DNA of 64,000 nt from Azospirillum sp. TSA2s (GCF_004923315.1 NZ_CP039650.1:2195501-2259500); one strand, 5' to 3'; positions 17,812-27,630 are shown, counted from the stretch's first letter. Notes: generated from the sequence alone by a model not told the origin. Numbers and translations: made by a program.

Positions 17812-20800
17812 ATGGCACGGCTGCTGACTCTGCTCTGGGTCCTCGTGGTGATGGTTTTTGCGGCCGGTCCGGTCCGTGCCGACTACACGCCGCCGGGGGC
17901 GCTGTCCGACGCCACCGCCTATGCCAACGGGCTGCTGCTGAAATCGCCGCCGCAGCCCAAGCCGCAGGTCATCGCCGACCTGCTCAAGCAGGCCCATGCC
18001 GCCCGCGACCGCAAGGACATGGCCGGCGCCATCCAGGCCTATGAGAAGACCATCACCCAGGGTGGCGGCTCGCCGTCGGTCTGGCTGGAGCTGAGCGCCG
18101 CCTGGACGGCCGCCACCCCGCCGAACAAGGACCGCGCGCTGCAGAGCGCCGTGATGGCCGGGCAGTTCAACCCGAAGGACGAGGAGCGCGTCGCCATCCT
18201 CTGGCGCATCGCCACCCTGATGGACGAGGCGTTCGGCAAGCCGGACGAGGCGGTGAAGGCGCTGAATGCGATTCGCGAGCTGGCGCCGAAGCTGGACACG
18301 GCGACACTCGATGCCCGCGCGCCGAAGCTGGAGGAACGCTATGTCGCCATGCGCCGCAAAGCCGGGCTGGCGATGACCGGCGTGACCGTGAATGCGGAGG
18401 GCAGCAGCCCGCGCGTCTGCTTCCAGTTCAACGACCGGCTGAGCGGCAAGCAGGGCGTGCGCTTCGACGACTATGTCCGGGTGGAGCCGCCGACCAAGAC
18501 CGCCATCGAGGCGCGTGACAACAGCCTGTGCCTGCGCGGCGTCACCCATGGCAACGGCTACACCGTCACCCTGCGCCAGGGCCTGCCCGGCGAGGACGGC
18601 GTGGCGCTGAAGGCCGACGAGACCCAGCGCGTGCGCGTGCCCGACCGGCCCTCCATGGCGGCCTTCCGCGGCTCCGCCTACATCCTGCCGCGCAAGGGCG
18701 CCGACGGCATCCCGGTGGTCAGCGTCAACACCGACCGGCTCGACGTGTCGGTCTACCGCATCGCCGACCGCGCGCTGGTCTCCAACAAGTATGACGCCAG
18801 CCTGTTCAGCGAGCTGACCGGCTATACCGCCGACCGGCTGGCCCAGGAGAATGGCGAGCTGGTCTGGACCGGCTCGCTGGAGGTGAAGGGGGAGCGCAAC
18901 CGCGACACCACCGCCGCGATCCCCTTCCGTCAAGCGGTGGGCGACGATCCCAAGGCCGGCCTCTATGTCGTCACCGCCCGCCCGCATGACGTCGAGGAGG
19001 GCGACCGCTGGGAGGCGCTGGCGACCCAGTGGGTCCTGTTGTCCGACATCGGCCTGACCAGCTTCCGCGGCGCCGACGGGCTGACCGTGTTCGCCCGCTC
19101 CTTCGGCAATGCCAAGCCGCTGCCGGGGGTGGACGTGGCGCTGGTCGCCCGCAACAACACCGAACTGGCGCGGGTGAAGACCGACGAGTTCGGCCGCGCC
19201 CGCTTCGCGCCCGGCCTGCTGAAGACCGGCGGCAATGCGCCCGAGATGGTGATGGCCTATCTCGGCACCGATTTCGCCATGCAGGACCTGACCGGCGCCG
19301 CCTTCGACCTCAGCGACCGCGGGGTCGGCGGGCGTCCGGCGCCGGGGCCGATGGACGCCTTCGTTTATTCCGATCGCGGCGTCTACCGCCAGGGCGAGAC
19401 GGTCAACCTGTCGATCCTGCTGCGCGACGACAAGACGGAGGCGGTGAGCGACTTCCCGCTGACGGTGAAGGTCCTGCGCCCCAGCGGCACCGAATATTAC
19501 AGCGGCGCCCTCAAGGGGCAGGAGGCCGGCGGCTTCTTCCTGCCGCTGAGCCTGACCCGCACCGCGCCGCTTGGCGGCTGGGAGGTGCTGGTCTATGGCG
19601 ACCCGAAGGGCGAGCCGATCGGCCGCGGCGGGTTCCAGGTCGAGGATTTCGTGCCGGTCAAGCTGGCGCTCGACCTGACCGCCAGCGCGCCGATCCTGGT
19701 GCCGGGCCAGCCCTTCGAGGTGACGGCGCAGGGCCGCTTCCTCTACGGCCCGCCGGCCGCCGGGCTGGACGGCACCGCCGAGGTGGCGCTGAAGCCCGAC
19801 CCGATGCCCTATCCGGCCTTCAAGGACTATCGCTTCGGCCGGGTGCAGGACAACCCGACCGAGCGGCTCGACCCGCTGGAGTTCCCGACCACCGACGAGC
19901 AGGGCGTCTCGCACGTCGCCGTGACGCTGCCGGAGGTGCCCGACACCAGCAAGCCGCTGCGCGCCGACATCCGCGTCACCCTGTCGGAGCCGGGCGGGCG
20001 CCCGGTGCACAAGTCGGTGAGCGTGCCGGTGCGGCCCAAGACCTATGCGCTGGGCCTGCGCCCGCGCTTTTCCGATGGCCGCATCGGCGAGGGGGGCGAG
20101 GCCGCCTTCGATCTGGTCGCCGTCGCGCCGGACGGCAGCGCCATCGCCAAGCCCGGCGTCAAATGGGAGCTGGTGGAAGAACGGGTTTCCTTCGTGTGGT
20201 ACCGCCGCGACGGCCGCTACAGCTACAACGCCTCGGTGCGCGACGTGCCGCTGGCCTCCGGGACCGTCGATGTCGGCGCCGACAAGCCGGCGCAGGTGGC
20301 GCTCGGCAAGCGCGACTTCGGCCGCTACCGGCTGGAGGTGACGGACAAGGCGGCCGGCGTCGCCAGCTCCTACCGCTTCTATTCCGGCTGGGCGAGCGGC
20401 GACGAGACCGCCGATATCCCCGACAAGCTGGAGGTCTCCACCGACAAGCAGTCCTACAAGCCGGGCGAGACCGCGCGCGTCCGCATCGCGCCGCCGTTTG
20501 CCGGCGAACTGCTGGTGACGGTGGCGACCGACCGCATCTTCGATGTCCGCACCATCTCGGTTCCGGCCGAAGGCGCCACGGTGGAAATCCCGGTCGATGC
20601 CGCCTGGGGCCCCGGCGCCTACGTCACCGCCACCGCCTACCGCCCGCCGGTCAAGGGGCGGGAACGCCAGCCGGTGCGCGCCATGGGCGTCGCCTGGGTC
20701 GGCGTCGATCCGTCGGTGCGCACGATGACCGTCACGCTCGACGCGCCGCAGGTGATCCGCCCGCGCAGCCGGCTTGAGGTCGGGGTGAAGGTCGCCGCCG

Positions 20801-23025
20801 CCGATGGCGGGTCGACGGAGGACACCTATGTCACGCTGGCCGCGGTGGACGAGGGCATCCTGCGCCTGACCGACTTCGCCAGCCCGCAGCCGGAGAAGCA
20901 TTATTTCGGCAAGCGTCGCCTCGGCCTGGACATCCGCGATGATTACGGCCGGCTGATCGACCCGTTGGACGGCCCCTATGGCGCGATGCGCCAGGGCGGC
21001 GATTCCAGCGGCGCCGGTCTGCCGGTGGTGCCCTTCACCGTGGTCTCGCTGTTCCAGGGGCCGGTGAAGGTCGGCGCCGACGGCACCGCCCGCATCGGCT
21101 TCGACGTGCCGGACTTCAACGGCGAGCTTCGGCTGATGGCGGTGGCCTACAGCCGCGGCCGGGTCGGCTCCGCCGCCGGGCCCGTGACGGTGCGCGATCC
21201 GCTGGTGGCCGACGCCATCCTGCCGCGCTTCCTCGCCCCCGGCGACGACAGCCGCGTCACCCTGTCGCTGCACAATGTCGAGGCGGCGGCCGGCACCTAC
21301 GAGGTGGCGGTCACCGCGCAGGACGCGGTGTCGGTGGAGGGCGGCACCCTCTCCGTCCCGCTGGCGAAGGGCGAGCGCAAGACGCTGGTCGTGCCGCTGA
21401 AGGGCGTCGCCGCCGGCATCGGCCATGTCGCCGTGGCGGTGAAGGGGCCGGAGAACCTGGCGCTGAGCCACGAGTACGGCATCACCGTCCGTCCGGCCCG
21501 CGCGGTGGAGACCCAGTTCGTCACCCGTCAGATCGCCCCCGGCGAGAGCGTCCGCTTCGACGGGGCGGAGCTGGCGACCTATCTACCGGGGACGACCAAC
21601 TGGTCGGCCAGTTTCACCACCGCGCCGCCCTTCGACGTCGCCGGCATCCTGCGGGCGCTCGACCGTTATCCGTTCGGCTGCCTGGAACAGACGGTCAGCC
21701 GCGCCCTGCCGCTGCTGGTGGTGCGCGACGTCGAACTGGCGCTTGGCAAGGACCGCAAGCCTGACGACGGGCTGGAGGCGCGGGTCCAGCAGGCGATTTC
21801 CCGCACGCTCGACAAGCAGCGCTTCGACGGTGCCTTCGGCCTGTGGGGCGCCCATGACGAGGCCGACGGCTGGCTGACCGCCTATGCCACCGAGTTCCTG
21901 GTCCGCGCCAAGCAGAAGGGGGAGGCGGTGCCCGACAAGCCGCTGACCGACGCGCTGTCCTGGCTGCGCCAGCGCGCCATCGCCAGCGCCAACGAGCCGG
22001 AGGAACTGGCGGTGCGCGCCTATGCCCTGCACACGCTGGCGCTGGCCGGCGTGTCGCTGCCGGGGCCGGCGCGCTACCTGCACGACACCGCGCTGGAGAA
22101 GCTGCCGACCCCACTCGCCAAGGGTCAGCTCGGCGCCGCGCTCGCCCGCATGGGCGACAAGGAGCGGGCGGCCAGCGCCTTCGACCGTGCGGTCGCCCAT
22201 CTGGCGCGCGAGGAGTGGCATGTCGATTACGGCTCCACCGTCCGCGACGCCGCGGCGCTGGTGGCGCTGATGACCGAGGTCGACATGGCCGGCACCCGCA
22301 TCCCGGCGCTGATCGACCGGCTTCCCGCGTCGGCCACCGCCGCCGGCCGCACCAACACGCAGGAGAAGGCGTGGTCGGTGCTGGCCGCCGACGCCCTGCT
22401 GCGCGGCGCGCCGGCCAAGGTCGAGGTGACGCTGGGCGGTGCGAAGAAGGACGGCGCGCGGGTCGACCTGACCCCGACGCTGGCCCAGCTGAAGGCCGGC
22501 ATCCCGGTTGCCAACGCCGGCAAGGCGGCGGTGTGGCAGGCGGTGTCGCTGTCCGGCGTGCCGGTGGCGCCGCAGCCGGCGGCGCGCGAGGGGCTGCGCA
22601 TCAAGCGCAACTTCTTCACCCGCAAGGGCGAGGTGCTGAACCTCGACAGCATCAAGCAGAACGACGTCTTCGTCGTGGTGCTGGAGGGCGAGGCCAACAC
22701 CAAGCTGTTCCACCAGGGCATGGTCACCCACGCGCTGCCCGCCGGCTGGGAGATCGAGAACGCCAAGCTGGGCGGCGGCACGCCGGAGGAGATGCAGTGG
22801 CTGGGCGACCTCAGCTACACCCGCACGACCGAGGCGCGCGACGACCGCTATGTCGCCGCGGTGGACCTGACGGAGGACCAGCAGACCTTCAAGCTGGCCT
22901 TCATCGTCCGCGCCATCACCCCCGGCACCTATGAACTGCCGGGCGCCACGGTGGAGGACATGTACAAGCCGCGCTTCTTCGCCCGCCAGACCACCGGGCG
23001 GATCACGGTCCATCCGGCGGAGTGA
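17812..23025 (+). CDS. Bacterial alpha-2-macroglobulin with thioester motif
   Basis: 1737 residues. A cleavable signal peptide (LLTLLWVLVVMVFAAGPVRA|DYT) lacks a lipobox cysteine, so the protein should be soluble in the periplasm, unlike lipoprotein-type YfhM. MG-domain beta-sandwich motifs recur (DRGVYRQGETVNLSILLRDD; STDKQSYKPGETARVRI). The bait/thioester part has AAVDEGILRLT and the thioester motif FGCLEQ (C1290, E1292, Q1293). An alpha/alpha-toroid with GLWG...TAYATEFL follows. These proteins trap proteases that breach the outer membrane. It is followed after 3 bp by pbpC, the classic defence-and-repair pair. Confidence 0.95.
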   Translation: MARLLTLLWVLVVMVFAAGPVRADYTPPGALSDATAYANGLLLKSPPQPKPQVIADLLKQAHAARDRKDMAGAIQAYEKTITQGGGSPSVWLELSAAWTAATPPNKDRALQSAVMAGQFNPKDEERVAILWRIATLMDEAFGKPDEAVKALNAIRELAPKLDTATLDARAPKLEERYVAMRRKAGLAMTGVTVNAEGSSPRVCFQFNDRLSGKQGVRFDDYVRVEPPTKTAIEARDNSLCLRGVTHGNGYTVTLRQGLPGEDGVALKADETQRVRVPDRPSMAAFRGSAYILPRKGADGIPVVSVNTDRLDVSVYRIADRALVSNKYDASLFSELTGYTADRLAQENGELVWTGSLEVKGERNRDTTAAIPFRQAVGDDPKAGLYVVTARPHDVEEGDRWEALATQWVLLSDIGLTSFRGADGLTVFARSFGNAKPLPGVDVALVARNNTELARVKTDEFGRARFAPGLLKTGGNAPEMVMAYLGTDFAMQDLTGAAFDLSDRGVGGRPAPGPMDAFVYSDRGVYRQGETVNLSILLRDDKTEAVSDFPLTVKVLRPSGTEYYSGALKGQEAGGFFLPLSLTRTAPLGGWEVLVYGDPKGEPIGRGGFQVEDFVPVKLALDLTASAPILVPGQPFEVTAQGRFLYGPPAAGLDGTAEVALKPDPMPYPAFKDYRFGRVQDNPTERLDPLEFPTTDEQGVSHVAVTLPEVPDTSKPLRADIRVTLSEPGGRPVHKSVSVPVRPKTYALGLRPRFSDGRIGEGGEAAFDLVAVAPDGSAIAKPGVKWELVEERVSFVWYRRDGRYSYNASVRDVPLASGTVDVGADKPAQVALGKRDFGRYRLEVTDKAAGVASSYRFYSGWASGDETADIPDKLEVSTDKQSYKPGETARVRIAPPFAGELLVTVATDRIFDVRTISVPAEGATVEIPVDAAWGPGAYVTATAYRPPVKGRERQPVRAMGVAWVGVDPSVRTMTVTLDAPQVIRPRSRLEVGVKVAAADGGSTEDTYVTLAAVDEGILRLTDFASPQPEKHYFGKRRLGLDIRDDYGRLIDPLDGPYGAMRQGGDSSGAGLPVVPFTVVSLFQGPVKVGADGTARIGFDVPDFNGELRLMAVAYSRGRVGSAAGPVTVRDPLVADAILPRFLAPGDDSRVTLSLHNVEAAAGTYEVAVTAQDAVSVEGGTLSVPLAKGERKTLVVPLKGVAAGIGHVAVAVKGPENLALSHEYGITVRPARAVETQFVTRQIAPGESVRFDGAELATYLPGTTNWSASFTTAPPFDVAGILRALDRYPFGCLEQTVSRALPLLVVRDVELALGKDRKPDDGLEARVQQAISRTLDKQRFDGAFGLWGAHDEADGWLTAYATEFLVRAKQKGEAVPDKPLTDALSWLRQRAIASANEPEELAVRAYALHTLALAGVSLPGPARYLHDTALEKLPTPLAKGQLGAALARMGDKERAASAFDRAVAHLAREEWHVDYGSTVRDAAALVALMTEVDMAGTRIPALIDRLPASATAAGRTNTQEKAWSVLAADALLRGAPAKVEVTLGGAKKDGARVDLTPTLAQLKAGIPVANAGKAAVWQAVSLSGVPVAPQPAAREGLRIKRNFFTRKGEVLNLDSIKQNDVFVVVLEGEANTKLFHQGMVTHALPAGWEIENAKLGGGTPEEMQWLGDLSYTRTTEARDDRYVAAVDLTEDQQTFKLAFIVRAITPGTYELPGATVEDMYKPRFFARQTTGRITVHPAE

Positions 23026-23028
23026 CGA

Positions 23029-25113
23029 TTGGCGCGGGTCTGGATGCGTAAGGTTTGGGTGCGGCGGTCGGCGCTTGCGGCGGCGGGCGTCGTCGCCCTG
23101 ATGGGGACGGCGCTGGCGCTCGACCGGCTGTTCCCGCCGCCGCTGGACCGGCTGGCCGACCTGTCGGTGACGGTCACCGACCGCAAGGGCCAGCCGCTGC
23201 GCGTCTTCACCAATGCGGCCGGCGCGTGGCGGCTGCCGGCGACGGTGGACGACGTGTCGCCCCTGTTCGTCGAGCTTCTGCTGGCCTATGAGGACCGGCG
23301 CTTCGAAAGCCATGCCGGCGTCGATCCGCTGGCGGTGCTGCGGGCGGCGGCGCAGAATCTGGGAGCGGGGAGGGTGGTCTCCGGCGCCTCCACCCTCACC
23401 ATGCAGGTTGCCCGCCTGCTGGAGCCGCGCCCGCGCACCTTCGGCGCCAAGCTGATCGAGGCGGCCCGGGCGGCGCAGCTGGAATGGCGCTACGGCAAGC
23501 GCGACATCCTCGGCATGTACCTGACGCTTGCCCCTTATGGCGGCAACATCGAGGGGATCCGCGCCGCCTCGCTGATGCTGTTGGGCAAGGCGCCGGTGGA
23601 GCTGGACGCGGCGGAGGCGGCGCTGCTGGTGTCGCTGCCGCAATCGCCCTCCCGCCTGCGGCCCGACCGCTATCCGGAACGGGCGCAGGCGGCGCGCGAC
23701 AAAGTGCTGGACCGCGTGGCCGAAGCCGGCGCGCTGCCGCCCAAGGCGGTGGCGGAGGCGAAGACCCTGCCGGTACCCTCGGCCCGCCTGTCGCTGCCGG
23801 CGTCCGCCCCGCATCTGGCCGACCGGCTGCGCAGTGCCAATCCCGGCCATCCGGTGATCGCCACCACCATCGACGGCACGCTGCAGCACGCCATCGAGGC
23901 GATGGCCCGCCGCGCGGCGGAGACGCTGAACCCGCAGGCCGGGCTGGCGGTGCTGGTGGTGGACAACCGCGACCGCTCGGTCCTGGCCTATCTCGGCAGT
24001 CCCGACGCGCTGGACGAGACGCGGCAGGGACCGATCGACATGGTGCGGGCGGTGCGCTCGCCGGGGTCGGCGCTGAAGCCCTTCATCTATGGGCTGGGCT
24101 TCGACGACGGCATCATCCACCCGCTGACCCAGATCGCCGACGTCTCCACCCGCTTCGGCGACTGGGCGCCGCGCAATTTCGACCGCAGCTTCACCGGCGA
24201 CCTGACGGTGATGGAGGCGTTGCAGCGCTCGCTGAACGTGCCGGCGGTGCTGGTGCTCGACCGCGTCGGGCCGCTGCGCTTCGCCGAGGCGCTGCGCAAG
24301 GCCGGCGTCCGGCTGGTGCTGCCCCGCGGCACGGCGCTGCCCGGACTGCCGGTGGCGCTCGGCGGGGCATCGATCAGCCTGTGGGATATGACGACTCTCT
24401 ACAGCGGGCTGGCGCGCGACGGGTTGGTGGCCCCGCTGCGCACCACGGCGGAGCAGCAGGACGGGCCGGAGCAGCGGCTGCTGTCGGCCACCGCGGCGCA
24501 GCAGGTGCGGGCGATTCTGGAAGGCTCCCCGCCGCCGCCGGGGGTGGTGCAGGCGCAGGAACTGCGCGGCAGCGGTCCGGTGGCGCTGAAGACCGGCACC
24601 AGCTATGGCTTCCGCGACGCCTGGGCCTTCGGCGTCACCGGCCGCTACACGGTGGGGGTGTGGGTCGGCCGGCCGGACGGCACGCCCAGCCCCGACCATT
24701 ACGGCCGCAACACCGCCGCCCCGCTGCTGTTCGAGGTGTTCGACCGGCTGCCGGCCGAGCGTGGCCGTCCCGCCGGGCCGGTGCGCAACGACGCGCCGCC
24801 GGAACTGCTGCGCCGCCTGCGGCCGGGCGAGGTGGAGTTGGCCGGCTCGCGCCAGACCGACCGGCTGCGCCTGACCTTCCCGGTCAGCGACATGGTGCTG
24901 GAGGCGCTGGGGCCGGACGGCAGGGGGGAGCCGATGACCCTGACCGCCAGCGGTGGGCGGCGCCCGCTGTCCTGGCTGATCGACGGCCGGCGCATCGCCC
25001 AGTCGCCCATCGCGCGCGAGGTGCTGTGGCGGCCGGCGGGGCCGGGGGTGGTGCGGGTGACCGTGCTGGACGCCGACGGCCGCAGCGACAGCGCGACCGT
25101 CGAGATTCGCTGA
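23029..25113 (+). CDS. pbpC: Penicillin-binding protein 1C
   Basis: 694 residues, bifunctional peptidoglycan synthase anchored by one N-terminal TM (RRSALAAAGVVALMGTALAL). A GT51 glycosyltransferase has the catalytic Glu in LLAYEDRRFESHAG (E88) and GASTLTMQVARLL. The transpeptidase shows the SxxK serine in SPGSALKPF (S347) and the KTGTS box. A C-terminal BiPBP_C beta domain lies after residue ~600. The TTG at 23029 has GGCGGAG 6 bases upstream; the in-frame ATG at 23044 is an alternative. PBP1C pairs functionally with macroglobulin, repairing walls where proteases enter. Confidence 0.95.
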   Translation: MARVWMRKVWVRRSALAAAGVVALMGTALALDRLFPPPLDRLADLSVTVTDRKGQPLRVFTNAAGAWRLPATVDDVSPLFVELLLAYEDRRFESHAGVDPLAVLRAAAQNLGAGRVVSGASTLTMQVARLLEPRPRTFGAKLIEAARAAQLEWRYGKRDILGMYLTLAPYGGNIEGIRAASLMLLGKAPVELDAAEAALLVSLPQSPSRLRPDRYPERAQAARDKVLDRVAEAGALPPKAVAEAKTLPVPSARLSLPASAPHLADRLRSANPGHPVIATTIDGTLQHAIEAMARRAAETLNPQAGLAVLVVDNRDRSVLAYLGSPDALDETRQGPIDMVRAVRSPGSALKPFIYGLGFDDGIIHPLTQIADVSTRFGDWAPRNFDRSFTGDLTVMEALQRSLNVPAVLVLDRVGPLRFAEALRKAGVRLVLPRGTALPGLPVALGGASISLWDMTTLYSGLARDGLVAPLRTTAEQQDGPEQRLLSATAAQQVRAILEGSPPPPGVVQAQELRGSGPVALKTGTSYGFRDAWAFGVTGRYTVGVWVGRPDGTPSPDHYGRNTAAPLLFEVFDRLPAERGRPAGPVRNDAPPELLRRLRPGEVELAGSRQTDRLRLTFPVSDMVLEALGPDGRGEPMTLTASGGRRPLSWLIDGRRIAQSPIAREVLWRPAGPGVVRVTVLDADGRSDSATVEIR

Positions 25114-25130
25114 CCCCCAATAAGGTACGG

Positions 25131-25403
25131 CTAAGAGGCGCGGCGCAGGCCGAACGGCGCGTCGTCGCGCTGGCTCCACACCCGCGTGCGGACCCGCATC
25201 TGCTTCTGGCAATCCACCGAGCAATAGAGCGGCGCCGGTCCCCGCGTGGACGGACGGACGAAGGGACGGCCGCAGCAGGCGCAATGCAGCTGGCGGGTCG
25301 CGGTTTGCGGGAAATTGGCCGGACGGGCGGAGGCGGACATCTGGAAGGGTTCGGGCTGGTTTCGGGTGACCGCCAATATAGGGGTGGTGTGTTGCAGTTC
25401 CAT
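25131..25403 (-). CDS. Small cysteine-rich (zinc-ribbon-like) hypothetical protein
   Basis: 90 residues from the ATG at 25403, or 69 from an in-frame ATG at 25340; no convincing ribosome site separates them. The core HCACCGRPFVRPSTRGPAP and LYCSVDCQKQMR has four or five cysteines spaced like a treble-clef/MYM-type zinc finger. The basic tail VRTRVWSQRDD could contact nucleic acid. It is convergent with pbpC and divergent from the next plus-strand gene. Family not recognised. Confidence 0.65.
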   Translation of the reverse strand: MELQHTTPILAVTRNQPEPFQMSASARPANFPQTATRQLHCACCGRPFVRPSTRGPAPLYCSVDCQKQMRVRTRVWSQRDDAPFGLRRAS

Positions 25404-25526
25404 GCTCGGGAAAACGCCTAAGACCGAATGGGTAGAAGGCTTGTCCTGCGGTGGGAGGTGGTTGACCGGTTCGGCCCTCGGGCCTATCTGAAAAGGCTGA
25501 CAACAAGCGGGAGCGGTGCGGTGCCG

Positions 25527-25916
25527 ATGCGCGTCGCCGACTGGATGCGAAGGTTGAGCGGTGTCGCGGGTGCGATGGTCCTCGTGATGTTCGGCCTGCT
25601 GCTGTGGTCGGGCGCCGCCACCGCCGCGTGCCCGCATGAGCGGCCGGGTTCACCCGCCACTGTCGCGTCGCGCACTATGTCCCACGCGATGGACGCGACC
25701 AGGATCGACCATGGCCGGCAGGCACCGGGCCGACCGCACCATGCGGTGCAGCCCTGCTGCGCCGGAATGGCCTGCGCCGCCGTGCCGGTCGGATTGCCGG
25801 GTGCCGAGCTGGCGTCGCCGCTCGGGTCGGCGGGGCCAAAGTTGGGCTGGGCCGCCGGGCCGTTGCGCGAGGGGCTGGGCCTGCGCCCCGATCTGCCGCC
25901 ACCCCGGCTGGGATGA
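25527..25916 (+). CDS. Small exported Cys/His/Met-containing protein, possibly copper-related
   Basis: 129 residues from the ATG at 25527, where a signal peptide begins (MRRLSGVAGAMVLVMFGLLLWSGAATA|ACPHE); an upstream in-frame start at 25428 would add 33 residues. The mature part has scattered His, Met and Cys (MSHAMDATRIDH, QPCCAGMACAA) and ends Pro-rich (LRPDLPPPRLG). It lies 70 bp upstream of a multicopper oxidase on the same strand, so a periplasmic metal-handling role is suggested by context only. No family recognised. Confidence 0.6.
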   Translation: MRVADWMRRLSGVAGAMVLVMFGLLLWSGAATAACPHERPGSPATVASRTMSHAMDATRIDHGRQAPGRPHHAVQPCCAGMACAAVPVGLPGAELASPLGSAGPKLGWAAGPLREGLGLRPDLPPPRLG

Positions 25917-25986
25917 TGGTCTTGCGCCGCAGGTCCTGAACGGCGCCGTCATCCGTCCCATCTCCCCCGATCATCCGGAGTCCGTC

Positions 25987-27630
25987 ATGGCTCTCGCGCT
26001 TTCCCGCCGCTGTCTGCTGTCCACGGCGGTGGCCGGCGGCTGTGCCGCCCTGCTGCCGTCCTTTTCCCGCTCCGTCCTGGCAGCCGCTCCCGTTCCCGGC
26101 CCAACTGCCGGTGACGCCATCCGCCTGACCGTCGAGCGCCGCACCCTGGAGGTGAACGGCAAGGCCGCCAGCATGTTCGGCATCCGCCAGCCCGACGGCA
26201 CGCATGGGCTGACCCTCGATCCCGGCCGGCGCTTTCTGGTCGACCTCACCAACAGGGCCGGGGAGGACGCCGTCATCCACTGGCATGGCCAGACGCCGCC
26301 CTATGTCCAGGACGGCGTCGCCGACGTGAACCGGCCGACGATCCGCGACGGCCTGACGGTGCGCTACGACTTCGCGCCGCGCACCGGCACCCACTGGATG
26401 CACTCCCACCACGGGATGCAGGAACAACGGCTGATGGCCGCCCCGCTGGTGGTCCGCAGCGACGAGGATCTCCGCGCCGACGAGCAGGAGGTGGTCATCC
26501 TGCTGCACGACTTCACCTTCCGCGACCCGGCCGAGATTCTGGCGTCGCTGGGCGGGCCGTCCGGCGGGATGGGGCATGGCGGGCATGGTGCCACGAGCAT
26601 GGGGCAGGGGGCCATGAACCACGGCTCCATGGATCATGGCGCCATGAATCATGGCCAGATGAACCACAATCAGATGAGTCAGGGCCAGATGAGCCAGGGC
26701 CAGATGAGCCAGGGCCAGATGAGCCAGGGCCAGATGAACCACGGCGCCATGGGGCACGCGTCCACGCCTCAGGCCAACGGGCATGACATGATCGGCATGT
26801 CCGGCGGCATGGCGATGGACCTGAACGACATCGATTACGACGCCTATCTCGCCAACGACCGCACTCTTGCCGATCCGCAGGTGGTGCCAGTGGAACGCGG
26901 CGGGCGGGTGCGGCTGCGCGTCATCAACGGCGCCACCTCCACCGCCTTCCATCTCGACCTCGGGCGGCTGACCGGGCAGGTGATCGCCGCCGACGGCAAC
27001 CGGGTGCAACCGGTCGCGGGCAGCCGTTTCGGCCTGTCGATGGGGCAGCGGCTCGACATTCGCCTGACCTTGCCCGCCGACGGCGGCGCCTTCCCGATCC
27101 TGGCTCTGCGCGAAGGGGCGGTGCAGCGCACCGGCATCATCCTCGCCACCCCCGGCGCGGCGGTGCAGAAGGTCGCGGAGACGGGGCAGGCGGAGACCGA
27201 CGCGCTGGACCTGTCGCTGGAACGCCAGTTGGTTGCGATGACGCCACTGGCGGCGCGGACGGCCGACCAGACGCGGCGGATGCAGCTGACCGGGTCGATG
27301 ATGCCCTATATCTGGAGCCTGGACGGCAGGACCTTCGGCCAGCACCGTCCGCTGCTGGTCCGCCAGGGCCAGCGGGTGGAGCTGACCTTTGAAAACGCCT
27401 CGATGATGGCGCATCCCATGCACCTGCACGGCCACCATTTCCAGGTGGTGGCGATCGACGGCCGGCCGGTGGCGGGGGCGGTGCGCGACACCGTTCTGGT
27501 GCCGATGATGGCCAGCGTGACCGTCGCCTTCGACGCCGACAACCCCGGCCGTTGGCCGCTGCACTGCCACAACCTGCTGCACATGACGACGGGGATGATG
27601 ACGGAGGTGGTCTATGAGGGGTTCGTTTGA
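25987..27630 (+). CDS. Multicopper oxidase, CopA/laccase-like, with Met-rich insert
   Basis: 547 residues. The N-terminus (LSRRCLLSTAVAGGCAALL) has a twin-arginine pair and looks like a Tat signal, as expected for an enzyme folded with copper before export. Copper ligands: HWHG (about H98), HSHH, HPMHLHGHH and the type-1 site HCHNLLHMTTGM. Between cupredoxin domains 1 and 2 lies a Met/His-rich stretch (residues about 191-265: GHGGHG, AMNHGSMDHG, then repeats of QMSQG). That resembles the Met-rich copper-binding segments of CopA/PcoA/CueO. Likely role: periplasmic cuprous-ion oxidation and copper tolerance. Confidence 0.93.
   Translation: MALALSRRCLLSTAVAGGCAALLPSFSRSVLAAAPVPGPTAGDAIRLTVERRTLEVNGKAASMFGIRQPDGTHGLTLDPGRRFLVDLTNRAGEDAVIHWHGQTPPYVQDGVADVNRPTIRDGLTVRYDFAPRTGTHWMHSHHGMQEQRLMAAPLVVRSDEDLRADEQEVVILLHDFTFRDPAEILASLGGPSGGMGHGGHGATSMGQGAMNHGSMDHGAMNHGQMNHNQMSQGQMSQGQMSQGQMSQGQMNHGAMGHASTPQANGHDMIGMSGGMAMDLNDIDYDAYLANDRTLADPQVVPVERGGRVRLRVINGATSTAFHLDLGRLTGQVIAADGNRVQPVAGSRFGLSMGQRLDIRLTLPADGGAFPILALREGAVQRTGIILATPGAAVQKVAETGQAETDALDLSLERQLVAMTPLAARTADQTRRMQLTGSMMPYIWSLDGRTFGQHRPLLVRQGQRVELTFENASMMAHPMHLHGHHFQVVAIDGRPVAGAVRDTVLVPMMASVTVAFDADNPGRWPLHCHNLLHMTTGMMTEVVYEGFV
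26656..26745 (+). repeat. 15-bp in-frame tandem repeat (six units) in the oxidase
   Basis: Six consecutive 15-mers of CAGATGAGCCAGGGC type, three of them identical at 26686-26730, each encoding QMSQG or QMNH-like units. Near-identical units suggest recent slippage that changes the number of methionine ligands. Confidence 0.9.

Noticed and set aside
17770..25653. Very long minus-strand open frames (about 1230 and 1356 codons) opposite the macroglobulin and pbpC genes
   Set aside because: They are antisense shadows of two unmistakable plus-strand genes. Their translations are low-complexity Arg/Gly/Ala/His-rich with no domain, as expected for high-GC third-position bias.
26656..26745. CRISPR-like short repeat array
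   Set aside because: The repeats are 15 bp, contiguous with no spacers, and in frame within the multicopper oxidase.
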